This document shows, piece by piece, positions 1 to 11,952 of a DNA stretch of 64,000 bases. The stretch comes from Gigaspora margarita (lineage: Eukaryota; Glomeromycota; Glomeromycetes; Diversisporales; Gigasporaceae): assembly GCA_009809945.1 (NCBI GenBank), contig WTPW01000082.1:1-64000 (forward strand), written 5' to 3'. The notes under the pieces were generated by a model. That model was not told the DNA's origin. It was given only the letters and a program-made list of their open reading frames with translations, and did no database searches. Each line of letters begins with the position of its first letter. Position 1 is the stretch's first letter. The position numbers and the translations under genes are program-made.

Positions 1-115
1 CAAAGAAGTATACTCCATGTAGCAACTTTTCTAAATTACTAATAAAGATATAAGCAAGACCTCACCTTAATACCAAAAAAAAAAATAATAATATATCATA
101 CATATTTTCATTAAC

Positions 116-331
116 ATGCATCTTAATATAGCATATAATTTATTATGTAATATACTATCTACGTCTAATTTATTTAATAACATTGTAGAAACAGAAGCTT
201 TCACTTCTTTTAATTGGCTAATTAAACAACATAATTCTCTTCGTAATGGTTACACTTTTGATGAGGCGTAGTTCACCGCTTTTTGTAATTTTGCAAGTAC
301 AAACGAATTTCTTTCAGTGGACGAGACATAG
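116..331 (+). pseudogene. Small hypothetical coding fragment with one in-frame TAG
   Basis: An ATG at 116 opens a frame of 71 codons ending at TAG 329-331. It is interrupted only by TAG at 269-271. The predicted peptide has ordinary composition (for example FTSFNWLIKQHNSL and FTAFCNFASTNEFLSVDE), richer than random AT-rich translation, so it looks like a decayed exon. I do not recognise the family. No intron or downstream exon could be joined with confidence. The stop would be one transition from a Gln (CAG) codon. It could also be a random open frame; confidence is low to moderate. Confidence 0.35.
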
Positions 332-987
332 TTATTCATGGTATTTTATTTTTTAATATAATATATACTATTTAATAATAAAATCGAATTGCTTTAATTT
401 TATTTAATTAATTATTATTAATAAAATTGAATCGTGTAATTTATTTATTTATTATCCCTACCTACGTACAGTACATTGTTTAACTCCTTTAATATAGCCA
501 TATGGTTCATACCCTTAATATGTATTTATATTTTATGCGTATTTCTAATTGGGATATTTTACTTAATAACATTAACATTAAGGAGATTATCATTGATTGG
601 CTAACCAGACTGATAAGATTCCATACAGCATCAGTTAAATGTTTCCCATAGTTCTTTGACTTTAAAAGGACCTATATAATAAGCTGGCCATTTCAAAGGG
701 GTCTTCATCTTCTCCCGTAGTCCATATGATAAAATTAAACAGTAAATATTTTGTTCATTAAAAAAACTTTCTTCAAATTTCTAAATTAATAAATGTTCTT
801 TATCTGTTATACAAGCATTACCACCTCAAGTAATGCCATCACCAATATTATCTCGTCAAATTTCATCTTCAATAATACCGTCTCCAGTATCATCCTGACA
901 TATAACACCTCCAGCATTACCTCCAAAAGTTAGGAATAAGGCTCCAATTTCAGAATAACTATTTTTATAATGATAGCTATATATATT
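332..987. other. Mostly empty AT-rich stretch with two coding-like scraps
   Basis: On the minus strand at about 640-757 a frame reads GLREKMKTPLKWP followed by AYYIGPFKV, which is reminiscent of the C-terminal end of a retroelement integrase (Y-x-GPF-x-V). It is too short to assign. On the plus strand 815-958 encodes a Pro/Ser-rich segment (LPPQVMPSPILSRQ...) with one in-frame TGA at 896-898. Both look like transposon or gene debris. The rest shows nothing. Confidence 0.25.
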
Positions 988-1718
988 TAGTGACTCATCA
1001 ATTCGTGACTCGAGTAATTCGAATTTATCATTCTTCGAATCAACTCATGAGTTAATTATTAACGTATACTGGCAATTACGTGCTATATTTGATGCATAAT
1101 TGAAATTTAAATAACTATATACTCTATCTATAAGTAATAATTACATAATCGCAATTCTTATGAAATTCAAAATATTAATTATTAATAATTAGTAATTTTA
1201 TGATAAATAAAGATTGTTTTGTAATTGAGAATTTCTAATAAAATAAATCAAGATTTTTAAAAATAATTCATCATACAAATATGGCGCAAAACGAAAGTGA
1301 CAATGAGCATGAAGATTCTTATTACGAAGAAATTAGTCAAAGTACAACTACATATAATTCTAAAGGTCATCCTAAAAGTTTCATCTGGGACTATTTTGAA
1401 AAAAAAGATGGTATAACTTCGACCTATAAAATTATATTGGATGATAGAAAAAAGTGTGGTGTCTCATATAATAATGGCTAATATAATTAACCATTGTATC
1501 TGCTTTGTAATTTGTAATTTGAGATATTTGCTTTTATTTTTATAATTAAATAAATTCACTTTTTATAATATATGAATTAAAGTATGTTTTTGTAACTCTC
1601 AATTAGCTATTTACAATAATTAATTTATGTGACTCAAATAACTTGAATAAAACTCGAAGTTCGAATGATTTGAGCATTCTTCAGAGCGAGTTACAAATTA
1701 ATACGAGTCCAGTCACTA
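988..1718 (+). mobile_element. Non-autonomous hAT-like element with BED-finger remnant
   Basis: Both ends begin TAGTGACT in inverted orientation. They are followed by subterminal copies of ACTCG and TTCGA. The element is flanked by a perfect 8-bp direct repeat, TATATATT at 980-987 and 1719-1726. An 8-bp duplication and a TAGTG-type terminus are diagnostic of the hAT superfamily. The only coding content is the 66-codon frame at 1281-1481. The element is therefore an internal-deletion derivative needing a transposase supplied elsewhere. The perfect duplication suggests a fairly recent insertion. Confidence 0.85.
1281..1481 (+). CDS. Truncated BED-type zinc finger peptide (hAT remnant)
   Basis: A 66-aa frame. 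The N-terminal 30 residues are acidic and Ser/Thr-rich. Then comes KSFIWDYFEKKDG, the aromatic start of a BED finger (S-x-[VI]-W-x-x-F). The next expected part, a C-x2-C pair followed by an H-x-x-H/C pair, is reduced to one cysteine (KKCGVSYNNG, with Ser in place of the second Cys), and the protein stops. BED fingers sit at the N-terminus of hAT transposases and bind the element ends. Its position inside a hAT-type element supports this origin. With an incomplete metal site it is unlikely to fold as a finger. Confidence 0.6.
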   Translation: MAQNESDNEHEDSYYEEISQSTTTYNSKGHPKSFIWDYFEKKDGITSTYKIILDDRKKCGVSYNNG

Positions 1719-1745
1719 TATATATTAACTACGTTGTATTAAATT

Positions 1746-1925
1746 ATTTCAACAGTTGAATTAATTTTGATGGTTAATTTAATTTCAACAGTTGAATTAA
1801 TTTTGACAGTTAATTTAATTTCAACAGTTGAATTAATTTTGACGGTCAATTTAATTTCAATCATTGAATTAATTTTGACTATTAAATTAATTTCAACTGT
1901 TTAAAATAATTTTGGTTTCAACAGT
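1746..1925. repeat. 36-bp minisatellite, five units
   Basis: Units start at 1746, 1782, 1818, 1854 and 1890, exactly 36 bp apart. Each carries TTCAACAGTTGAA or a variant, itself a palindrome (TTCAAC-A-GTTGAA), followed by TTAATTTTGACNGT. It lies 28 bp beyond the hAT element's right end. Confidence 0.85.
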
Positions 1926-2040
1926 TGAATTTAATTTTCAACCATTGAAATTTACAAAATTAAAATTTAATTTCACCGCCATCTATAGGCACCATGAAAG
2001 GTATAGGTTAAGTTTTCTCTTAACAAACCCCTGACGATTG

Positions 2041-2190
2041 ACAAAACCTATGACGAATTGACAAAACCTATGACAAATTGATGAAACCTATGATGAATTG
2101 ACGAAACCTATGATGTATTGATGAAACCTATGACGATTTATGAAACCTATGATGAATTGACGAAACCTATGATGTATTGACGAAACCTTG
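2041..2190. repeat. 20-bp minisatellite, about eight units, forward orientation
   Basis: The unit is ACRAAACCTATGAYGAATTG, near-exactly 20 bp, with one 19-bp unit around 2141. The array at 3881-4040 is the reverse complement of the same unit, so the two arrays form a widely separated inverted pair. Confidence 0.9.
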
Positions 2191-2521
2191 ACAAAGCCTC
2201 TAACAATTGGTAAAATATTGGCAACCGATTCGCTAATAATTAAATAACAAGCTTATATATAATGATCTTTAGATACGCTAAACCTTAAATTGTTTTAAAA
2301 AAAGATATTACATTATAAGGTTTCATTGGCTTTTTTCTTTTTTTTTCTTTCGCACGTTCAAATATATGACAGATTGCTCCAAAATAGTAGTAGTCATTTA
2401 TGTCAGATTGATCCGGACTACCTATCGAGAATACTGGTAATTGGGTTGATCCAGAATAGTCAAAATTTGTGCATGAGTCGATTCCAGATCAATCCGATAT
2501 AAATTCTGAGCATGTAAAAAA

Positions 2522-2786
2522 GGGGGATGCTAAAGCCAGGTGCGTTTATATATTTTTGATTATTTAATTAGAATTAGAATAAGGGTTAGTTAGGGGTTAG
2601 GTTAGGGCTTGACTTATAAGTAAAATTGTCTTCCCAACATGTTTTATTAATGCTCCTATACAGGTATTTTCAGCATTTTTCACTTTTTTTCTTTGTTTTT
2701 ATCTCATCGAGCTGATCAGTAAAGATCAAATTTTACGATTTGATTGGCTTTATATTACGTGAAAGCATCTGGCTTTAGATGATCCC
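2522..2786. mobile_element. MITE family A, copy 1
   Basis: A 265-bp element. The left end GGGGGATGCTAAAGCCAGG is matched in inverted orientation at the right end (GGGATCATCTAAAGCCAGA). It is flanked by a 7-bp direct repeat TAAAAAA (2515-2521, 2787-2793). The interior has telomere-like TTAGGG runs and GATTGGCT at 2742. A second copy lies at 23905-24168. Confidence 0.8.
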
Positions 2787-2793
2787 TAAAAAA

Positions 2794-3880
2794 AGAAATT
2801 AAATTTTGTAAATAAACAAGGTATATAAAGATAGAAGTTTATGGCAATAGTGTTAGTGTTTGAGGCTATAATGATATATTGGTATTTATTATTTGTAAAC
2901 ATTTCGTTTCTATCATTTTTAATTAGTGCACCAAGGTTGATCTAAACATTTGTTTTCAAGTATTATGCATCTTTTCCTTCGTAAATAAGTAAAATCACAA
3001 TAATAATATATTGATTCTCTATTGCTGTTATTAATTATGCATTATCGCTTAAAATATCATTTTTTTAGCTCTTATCATTATCGTTATTAAAATACTTCTT
3101 AACTTTTTATAAACGTGGTATTATCCTATATCCACTTCTTCAAAGATATTAGGTAACTAGAGTGATATTAGACAGTAAACACTTTGTGTAATCTCACTTT
3201 GTTACTGTGATATATCTAAGTCGAAAGGCTTTTTTTTTTATAAAACTTAGCAAAGAAGATTTAAGGCAATTTGCGATTATGAAAGAAGCTACAATTAGAA
3301 GTATATGAGGATACTAATAATTGCTTAATTTATGTAATAAATAATTTTATTTATTAGTGAAAGAGTATGAAGACTCGATGTTGAACTTGGGGTCCACATC
3401 AGCTGTTTTTATACATTTTGTTTTTTCACAAATATAACAAACTATATCTACTACATGTGTAATATATACTATAACTATTATTAATAAAATATATAGTATA
3501 TGTAATAGAAATGTAATATATGAAATAAATAATATATGTATAATAAATGAAATATCTAGAATATATGCTATAAATATGACATCTGCTAGATCTAACAGAT
3601 CTGACAGCATTCGCGCAGTAGATCATCTAGCCAATCAAATTGCAGATCCTATATTGATTGTTAATTGGTTCTGATCTCTTCATTCAGTGATCGTATTGGG
3701 ATAATTTATAGCTCGTTATAACCGTCTTGATGAGCTGATTCGAATAGTGGTCATTTCATTTAATTTGTATCAGTGGATCAAAAGTTATAGTCGATTTTGT
3801 GTTTTTTTATAGGTCAACAGTGGTAATTAACTCTATTTTGTATGGAATCAACTCTTCAGATTTCTTTATTGATTCATCAA
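2794..3880. other. AT-rich spacer between the inverted minisatellites
   Basis: No gene is seen. Open frames on the minus strand near 3347-3626 are Ile/Tyr-rich translations of AT simple sequence. AGCCAATC, the reverse complement of GATTGGCT, is at 3629-3636. Confidence 0.5.
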
Positions 3881-4040
3881 TTCATCATAGGTTTCATCAA
3901 TTCGTCATAGGTTTTGTTAATTCGTCATAGGTTTCATCATTTCATCATAGGTTTCATCATTTCATTATAGGTTTCATCATTTCGTCATAGGTTTCATCAA
4001 TTCAGCATAGGTTTCGTCAATTTATCATAGGTTTCATTAA
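3881..4040. repeat. 20-bp minisatellite, eight units, inverted orientation
   Basis: Eight exact 20-bp units of TTCRTCATAGGTTTCATCAA. They are the reverse complement of the array at 2041-2190. The array decays rightward to about 4130. Confidence 0.9.
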
Positions 4041-5099
4041 TCATCAAGGGTTTCATCAATCGTCAATTCATCAATCAGAAATTACCTGACGAATGGTTTC
4101 ATTATTCATCAATGACATATATTTCGTCATTTGTTAGGCATCATTAGTATATATATGGATATATGTTATTATATGTTACCTGCATATAAATATGCTCGAG
4201 ACAATGCACAAAAAATGCATAAAATTGCATGTTAGTATGTGCACTGTTGCATGGAATCTGAGCCTTATTATGTGCTATAAACATGCTTTCCCATACATTG
4301 TTTCATATAGATTTATATGCAGGTTCGTATGGTTCTATATTCTATTTTCTTGTGTATTGTAGTATCATTCTGTGCTGCGATTTGTTATAGGGTATAGTAT
4401 TTTAATTAATAATGTTAAAAATAATTTCAAAATATTGATATAAATTTAAATATACATATATTATACAAAATGTATTATCTATAATATCATATATATAAAC
4501 TCTAGTTGAAAAAGTAAAGTTGTTCTTGATATTATAAGTAATAAGCAGTATATATAGTCAAGAATCCATCTTGTATTAATAGTATATTGATATGAAAAGA
4601 TAGATTTCTAGTACAGATTGTTTATAATTTATACAATTTAACAAGATTTATCAAAATGTGATTTTGTAATTCTGAATTATTAAATAAGAATATATTAATA
4701 TTTAAAAGTAATCAAAACTCAAGACTTGAATTAGAAAGTTTATTGTAAATTATAAATAGGTTATTTTAATAATTTATACTAAAGTTAGTTTTTAAAAAGT
4801 ATATAATTAATATTCTGTTAATTGCAATTATAGTATAAGTTATTAATAAAAACTTTATTAAACTATAAAATTAATTGTAAAAATGCAATATTATATTGTA
4901 CAATATATATATATATTTTAGCTTACTTTAATTTTATGCTTAGAAATATATATTTTTTTTATTGTTATTAATTTTATATAGTAATACTATATAGTATTTC
5001 ATTTATCTGACCACTTTTCAAATAGTTTAGTTTTTTGTACACTTTCTTCAAAATATATAAGTTCTAAATATAATGCAAGTGGTAATTTTATCTAATTTT
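4041..5099. other. No gene seen
   Basis: AT-rich sequence with short ATGCAT/TGCATA-rich patches around 4180-4330. I see no credible exon, RNA gene or element end. Confidence 0.5.
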
Positions 5100-5109
5100 T
5101 ATACTCTGG

Positions 5110-6500
5110 ATAATATTATATAAGTGCTAATGTGTGCATCTTTATATGTCAAATCAACAACTATTTTTGAAAAGTTCGACTTTGATATTTGAAATCTATA
5201 AATACATAAGCAGAAATTAGAAGAAATTGAAATCCTTGAAATCTTCTTTTTATTTTAGATTTATCTTTTTTTTGAACATTTTTTTGAATTGTATAAGTGT
5301 AACTACATTTGACAGGAAATAATGGTACACATTTTACTGGTAGTTTTTGTAGGCTCTAGGTGTTTGACTAGATAACTTTACAAAATATATGTTGGAGATT
5401 TTTTTAATACTAATCCTTTTTCTTGTTGAGAAAAAAATCAACAGATTCTTTGTCATATACTATTTGTTGAATAATACCCTGAGCACCATTTACTAAATTA
5501 TTATTAATAAAAATATTTATAGTAATCATAACTTTATTCCAACAAATAAAGGTAAAATTCCACATAATACATTTTCTTTTGAATCAAATACTAATAAAAA
5601 TTTTAGATGATTATTTTTAGTTAGAGGCATTCAATAGTAGACATCTTCATTATATGAATATACAATCAATTTTTGAAGACATTTTGTATGTTATTTTGAT
5701 GCATCAAAATTTTTTTGAATGCAAATATCATTTCTTGAAACAAAAAATGTTGCATCTGCCCATTCTGGGTTATTTATTTGATAATTACAAAGAATTTTGG
5801 ATCATAAAGCTGCCTGAAATTCTTCTGCAAATTGTCTATACTGCATGCTTTTAAGAAGACCAGCATAGAAAAAATTATTATTTGATGCATTGGTTTTTTA
5901 ATTGAATAATATGTGTAACATTTAACCAAAGGTCCCTTCTCAATGCATTTATTACTATACAATTATTAATTAACAAGGAATTAGTAATGTGCTTTCTGTT
6001 ATTATTTTTTGAAACGTTTCTATATTATAAGACTTTAATATATTAGATAATTTAGTAATATGAGAGACCTTATTGGCATATTGAGTACTGGATCTAAAAC
6101 AGGTAGCAGTTGCATAAAATCACTTGTTTAAACTAGCAAATAGTGCTAAACAATCGGTTGCTTTTATTTTTTTTGTAAAAGAATAAACATACAAAAAGAT
6201 TTTGTTTTACTATAGAGAATTTATCTATAATTACATATTCAATTTTAGACCAAATGACTTGTAATTTATATGGAATTTCATTTGTCATTGTATCAGTATT
6301 TTTACTATACACTTCAAAGCCAAACCCATATGCAAAGTAAATTGTGCTATCTGAATATTATCTTCAGCAATTCTAGTAGTGCTAAAACAATAAGTATATG
6401 ATGCTAACATATATTCAAAGTATAAACAAATTAAATCAATAACTTTAGATTGGCTAGTTCTATCTGCACTAGTAAGAAAAAGTAATAATTGAGATAGTTT
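5110..6500 (-). pseudogene. Helitron PIF1-like helicase domain, degenerate
   Basis: Read on the minus strand in several broken frames. At 6350-6480 the Walker A region survives as SADRTSQSKVID, where an intact PIF1 protein would have a GxGGTGKS-type loop; the GKS core is damaged. It is followed by ICLYFEYMLASYTYC and a threonine/isoleucine-rich strand. At about 5150-5400 the C-terminal end survives: VKLSSQTPRAYKN, VPLFPVKCSYTY and FIDFKYQSRTFQ, matching the conserved PIF1 end in which an F-x-D-x-K-x-Q-G-x-T motif is expected. The helicase domain follows Rep in Helitrons, and here it lies downstream of the Rep part on the same strand. Many stops and frameshifts make it non-functional. Confidence 0.75.
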
Positions 6501-6889
6501 AATAATATTATTTGGATTATTTCTTTAATAATGATTATATACAAGAAATACTTTTTTTTTCTTCATTTAATTCAGAAGCAAGGCTTTTAAAAATATCAGA
6601 ATAGTTTCTAAAATGCTTGCTTTATACTATATATTATTATAAGTATAATTATGAGTATTATAAAATTGTTCTATATAGAAATCTAATAAATATTATCTAA
6701 TTCAATATCATTATTATTTTCTAATAATTTTTTTTGAAAAATAATTGTTTTTGCCATACATTAATAAGTTCCTTATCATAACTATTGCTAATATATAGAC
6801 TTTCTTTAATAGCTATTAAATTTTTATTAAATTGATTTTTTTTTGAACTTCAGCAATCATGCCAATACTTTTTCTATTAGTCATCATAT

Positions 6890-8370
6890 ACTTAATCTAT
6901 TTCATATCTATTTTATACAGATATGAATTCATGGCCAATTGGACATACCACTACAATGCTTATAGTAAATATTACCTGGTTCATTAATTATTGTAGTTTC
7001 TTATATAGGCTTAGGATAATTCCAATGATATATTTATTTTGTTGTATACATCTCTGAGTACATTTGTGAATCATAAATTGTTCTACTAATTTACGAAAAT
7101 GGCTTTGTTGACAATTATTTTCTTCAGATAATTCAGCACCTATTACTTTATCAATATTTTCTGTTAGTATCAAGTTTGGTACTAATTTAATTACTATATG
7201 TGCATGTGGTAAACCACATTTCTAAAATTCAATTGCATGTATATAATATATTACTTTGCCAAAATATATTTTAAGCAGTTTGTGCAAATATGATACCATT
7301 GTTTGAATACTTGAACTACAATATCAGGTCAGTCTGCATAGTTTTGACCTTAATGCAATTGCTGTTAAATTTCTGTCCAATATGGATTTGTAGTAAAAGT
7401 AATAAATAAAGTTGGATTTTCTAACTTGCTTACAACCACAAGAGCATCCATTATTTTGTTATTGACCACCTAAAAATGAGAGTGTATATAATGATGTTAA
7501 ATAAGTACCTTCCAGGTGTATTTCTACCTTCTCACTAAGTGATTCATCTTCTTCTTGATCTCCTTTTCTAAATCGATGTTGTTCTTTATACAAAAATTGT
7601 AATCGTTTATTTTCTGCTCGACTAAACATATCTACCAAATATTTATTAAATAATTGCCCAAGTAAGTGAAACTGGGGTTCTGTTATTATTCGATAATGAT
7701 AATAATGAACTTATGAGATTTTTTGCATAACTGAAGTATGATTATTCATTCAGTATACATGCAACCAATTTCACCATGGAGAAAGAAAATAGATATTGTA
7801 AAGCCTCATAATATTCATTTAGAATACTAATATAATTAGACTTATTTTCATTAACACGCCATATTTGCACACATCTTTTCTGTACTATAGCTATTGAATG
7901 AACAATAATGCAAGCTGCAATTTTAATATTAGCTGTTGCTTGTTGAATTACTAATCTGGCCTGAGAATATTCTGTATTATGTAGTTAGTACAGACTCTGA
8001 ACAAACTGGTTTATAATCGTCAATTCTTGTTCAATTAAATTAACAACATTTTTGTCAAGTCTACATTGATTTGCAATATGATCTTGTGCATTTGCATCAT
8101 ATACAAACCAATTTACCAGATTACCTTTCGTATTAACTGAATGAATTTGGTAATAAGAATGACCATTAATAATAAAGGCATGAGAATGAGGTAAGTGAAT
8201 TTCACTACCCATATAACCAAGTGTTGCAAATGAAAAAAGAGAATTATACTGACGACTAAGATGACCAAAATTTTTATTATTCATATAAAAATTTTGTAAA
8301 GTAGGTGGTAATTGAAGTAATAGTGATATTAAATTCCTTATTCTAGGATTACAACAAAAATCTCATCTTT
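6890..8370 (-). pseudogene. Helitron Rep (HUH endonuclease) and N-terminal domain, degenerate
   Basis: From 8370 downward the minus strand gives the Helitron N-terminal block: SFATLGYMGSEIHLPHSHAF, then IINGHSYYQIHS and VYDANAQDHIANQC. A stop at 7985 ends the longest frame. Other frames continue with YEALQYLFSF (7770s) and LENPTLFITFTTNPYWTEI plus DRPDIVVQVFK (7290-7440). The HUH motif follows: KCGLPHAHI, its H-x-H codons at 7198-7206. Then come MIHKC and PKPI-stop-ETTIINEPG with the downstream Tyr region near 6930-6990. Rep nicks and joins single strands in rolling-circle transposition. The order of blocks is correct but there are several stops and shifts. No Helitron termini (TC...CTRR) could be placed. 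Confidence 0.85.
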
Positions 8371-9409
8371 TTGATGAAAGGAGTTGCACACCATATGTTA
8401 AATATAGCTGTCTCTATCTAGGAGTGTATACTTGTATTCAGTGTTGTCATGGGACAGCTCTGGACAATTTGTGGACAATTGTAAACAATTGTGGACAAAA
8501 AAATAAATCTAAATTACTTAAAATTTTATTAAGATAACCTATTTTTTTCTTTTTAGAAAAATATTCAAAACTATAAAAAATATATAATTATATCTTTCTT
8601 AAACTAATTTATTAAATTTTAAAGTCAAAAAATTCTTTGGACAGTTGTAGACACTGTAGACATTTGAATGTAAACATGGGTAAAAAAAGTCTTGGATATA
8701 GTAGACATAACAACACTGCTTGTATTCTATTACTATTATTCATATTTGAAAGTGATTCCCACTATAATTTTTCATTATTACAATTGTTATTTAAGCTATT
8801 TATAGTTGTTTCATTATAGTTTGTATTATTTAAGTTATGTGCAGTTGTTTGAAACAGTATTAAGTTACATACTGGTTTGCAGTTAAAAGATTTTTGATAT
8901 TTTCTAGATCTGCCCATGATTTTGAAAAATTTATGCAACTATTATTAATTTTTAAAGATCTTGTCTTTCTTTATTTTTAATTAATAATTATTTTTTTTTT
9001 GATAATGTAAAGAAAAAAATTTATTAATAATTATTATTATTATCACAATTCTTAATAATATAGCATGTTATACAAGATTCTTATTTGTATTATCTTATAT
9101 GTATATACGAATCAGTATTTTTTCATTATAACAAAATGCTTTGAATGATTCTTAAGTGTTTTATTTGGTATGTATTTAGTTATTTTACTATATGTTATGT
9201 ATTTAATTTATTCGAGTGATAAAAAATCTATTTTTATTACTTTTTTTTTGACTTTATATTATATTTATTTATGTCATAATTATGTTATTACCTATCAAAG
9301 TTTCTCATACTTTTCATATACTTAATTTAAATTTTTTAATTAATTTTACATTAATTATTTTTTATCATAATATATTAATGCTGATGTACTATATAGATAC
9401 ATTCGATAT
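8371..9409. other. No gene seen; short GGACAATTGT repeats
   Basis: Around 8452-8660 the motif TGGACAATTGT or TAGACATTTG recurs about six times. The rest is AT-rich with long T tracts. No exon is seen. Confidence 0.5.
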
Positions 9410-10060
9410 CCCATATATTTACCTACTATGACATGTTAAAGTAGAACATGCTTTATGATTAATTTGTTACTATACTTTTTAATTTATTAACCCTTTTTTA
9501 TTTCATCTTTATATGATTTTTTTTTCTTTTTTTTACCGATTTGTATTAAGGATCAATGTTATGATGAGTATGCTTAATTAGCCAGTAATAGCATTATCAA
9601 AAAATAAGATTGTTTTAATTATATTGAGTAATTAATTCAATTTTGTATTTAATTNATTATTATATATGCCAGTATTATATATTAATTGTACTCATAAATT
9701 ATCTAGTTATTTATGATTATATAATAATTAAATACTGTATTTACCCACAATAACATGCTAAAGCAGAACATGCTTTATATGAGATAATCAATTTGTTACT
9801 ATACTCTTCAATTTATCAACCTGATTTTTTATTTTACTTTCATACTATTTTTTTTTATCAATTTGTATTAAGGGCCAATGCCATGATGATTATACTTAAT
9901 CAGATAGTAACAATAATATATTACATTACCAAAAAATAAGTTTTTTTAATTATATTGAGTTATTAATTCAATTTTGTATTTAATTCGTCATTGTTTATGC
10001 CAGTATTATGTATCAATCAAACTCATAAATTATTAGTTATTTCTAATTACTTAATAATAA
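9410..10060. repeat. 322-bp tandem duplication
   Basis: ACATGTTAAAGTAGAACATGC at 9431 recurs with few changes at 9753, and the following roughly 300 bp align throughout (shared TGTATTAAGG, CAATTTTGTATTTAATT, TATGCCAGTATTAT). The two copies lie head to tail with a period of 322 bp. One undetermined base occurs at 9655. No coding capacity is seen. Confidence 0.8.
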
Positions 10061-10330
10061 AATACTATATCAGGAATAACAAATTACAACTTGATGATTA
10101 TATGTAGCATTATTGACGATCATAATAAATAATGATATTTTTATATAACAATTAAATACTATATTGAGAATTATGCAGCTTTATTAACGATCATGATGAA
10201 CGGCAAATTTTACATAATAACAATTAAATACTATATTGGGAATTTTAAATTATGACTTGATAATTATATATAGTATTATTGACGATGTCAAACAACAATA
10301 TTTTTATATAATATAACAATATGTATATAT
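10060..10330. repeat. Diverged tandem repeat of about 80 bp
   Basis: AAATACTATATNRGGAAT followed by TTATTGACGATCATRATGAA occurs about three times. It is continuous with the tail of the preceding 322-bp duplication, whose end it appears to have amplified. Confidence 0.6.
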
Positions 10331-11289
10331 TCTTATTTTATTGTAATTTAAGAAGAAATACATAGCAAAGTTAATTATCTAATTCAAGATTCTTATGTAA
10401 TTTTTTTATCTCTTATTGTTATATCTTATAATAATACCAAATAAATAAAATAATCTATTTCAAATAATACAATCATGTTTTTTACGCCAATAACCCAAGA
10501 CTCCAAAAAGCTTCTATAATTATTCTCATAGGGTATTATATGTTTTTCCATACAATAAAATTATGAATAAACAAACAATCATTATACAGAATTTTGTCGA
10601 TCAAAATGTGCTGTATTTTAGTGTTTTTCTTAAATACTTAAATAATTGAAGATAAATAGATGAAAATTTGCAGAACCCCAGACATCTAGTATAGAGGACA
10701 TACTTGTTTTTTTTAGCAAAATCCCTGAAATTTGAGAAGCAGACAAACTGTTTTTGCCAATTATCAGCAAATTGAGCCAAAATTGTCCAAAATCCAGTTA
10801 TTACCTATATGAGAGATGTCCAGGTCCTAAATTTGCATAAAGTATAATAGTCCTTAATAACTAATAAATATGCTAAAACTTGTGAACCTGTGAGCTCAGT
10901 TTGACTAGCTATTTTATTTAAGCATTTTTTATAATGCTATTGATTGTTTTATATAATTAAAAAAAGTAGTATCAGATAATAAAAATTTTTCTAGAGTCAT
11001 AGTACACATAAAAAAAGATCTTTATATATAGCATCTGTTTTGGTAATATAATTGTACCATAATAAATATATGCTAATGTAAGTTTTCATGCTAAAATAAA
11101 TTTAATATCATTATTTCTATGCATACAGATGTTATAAATGGATTGTGATTATTGATAAAAGTATTAGAGTATGGAACAGCTATTATTTTTTGTTCAGGAA
11201 AAACCAAACTAGAAGAGTCTATTAATTTTCTTGAAATATCAAATCTGCATTGTTTTTGGAACCCACAATTATATTTTTTGCATGGTTTA
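10331..11289. other. No gene seen
   Basis: AT-rich sequence without a convincing frame, RNA gene or element boundary. Confidence 0.5.
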
Positions 11290-11495
11290 GTATAGTGTTT
11301 TTATGAACCTAAACTGAATAAACTTAGATCAAGTTCAGGTTCAAGTTCATGTTTTAAAAAAATAGTCAAGTTCAGGTTCAGGTTCAGTTCAATATTGTTT
11401 AAGTTCAGATCAGTATTTAACTTTTAAGTCAAGTTTAGTTCAGTTTAGGTTCAGTTTAAAAGTTCATGAACATGTTTAAGTTCAATAGCTATATA
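11290..11495. repeat. GTTCAG-rich low-complexity block with inverted symmetry
   Basis: Repeats of AAGTTCAGGTTC and AGTTTAGTTCAG. The left edge (GAACCTAAACTGAA) and the right half (TTTAGGTTCAGTTT) are mutually inverted, so this may be the core of a degraded MITE. No target duplication could be fixed. Confidence 0.45.
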
Positions 11496-11952
11496 TATTT
11501 TTATATATAAGCAAAATTACTTAGTGCATGAGGATAGAATTAATTAGTAAAATTTTATGAATAATATTGTTTTGGGTTTTTCTAGATATCACTAGCTAGA
11601 GATATATAACTTATATATCTTCAGCTTATTAACAATTAAATTAACCAAAAGTCATATAACTTGTGTTTCTGTGCATTATATAATAACATGACTCCCTGAT
11701 TAATTAAATTAGTTCAAAGCTCTGATTTGTCACCAATAATAGCAGAATTGGATTATGTAATGCAACATAATTGGATAGCATAAATCAAATATCATAGTGT
11801 AAAAACCTGGGTCTAATAAAAACACCTATTAAAGTACCTGTTTGATTTACTAGGGGCATAAAAAAAAAGGAGTACTTTGGTTAGTGCACTACAATATACA
11901 ATATTATACTGCATATAGTACCCAGGATCTTATTTAAGAACTTTATTTGTTT

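Noticed and set aside
3347-3626. Ile/Tyr-rich minus-strand frames
   Set aside because: Simple AT sequence (TATATRTAATA) gives such peptides by chance.
3881-4040. Regular 20-bp repeats as a CRISPR array
   Set aside because: No spacers; units are directly contiguous, and the DNA is eukaryotic.
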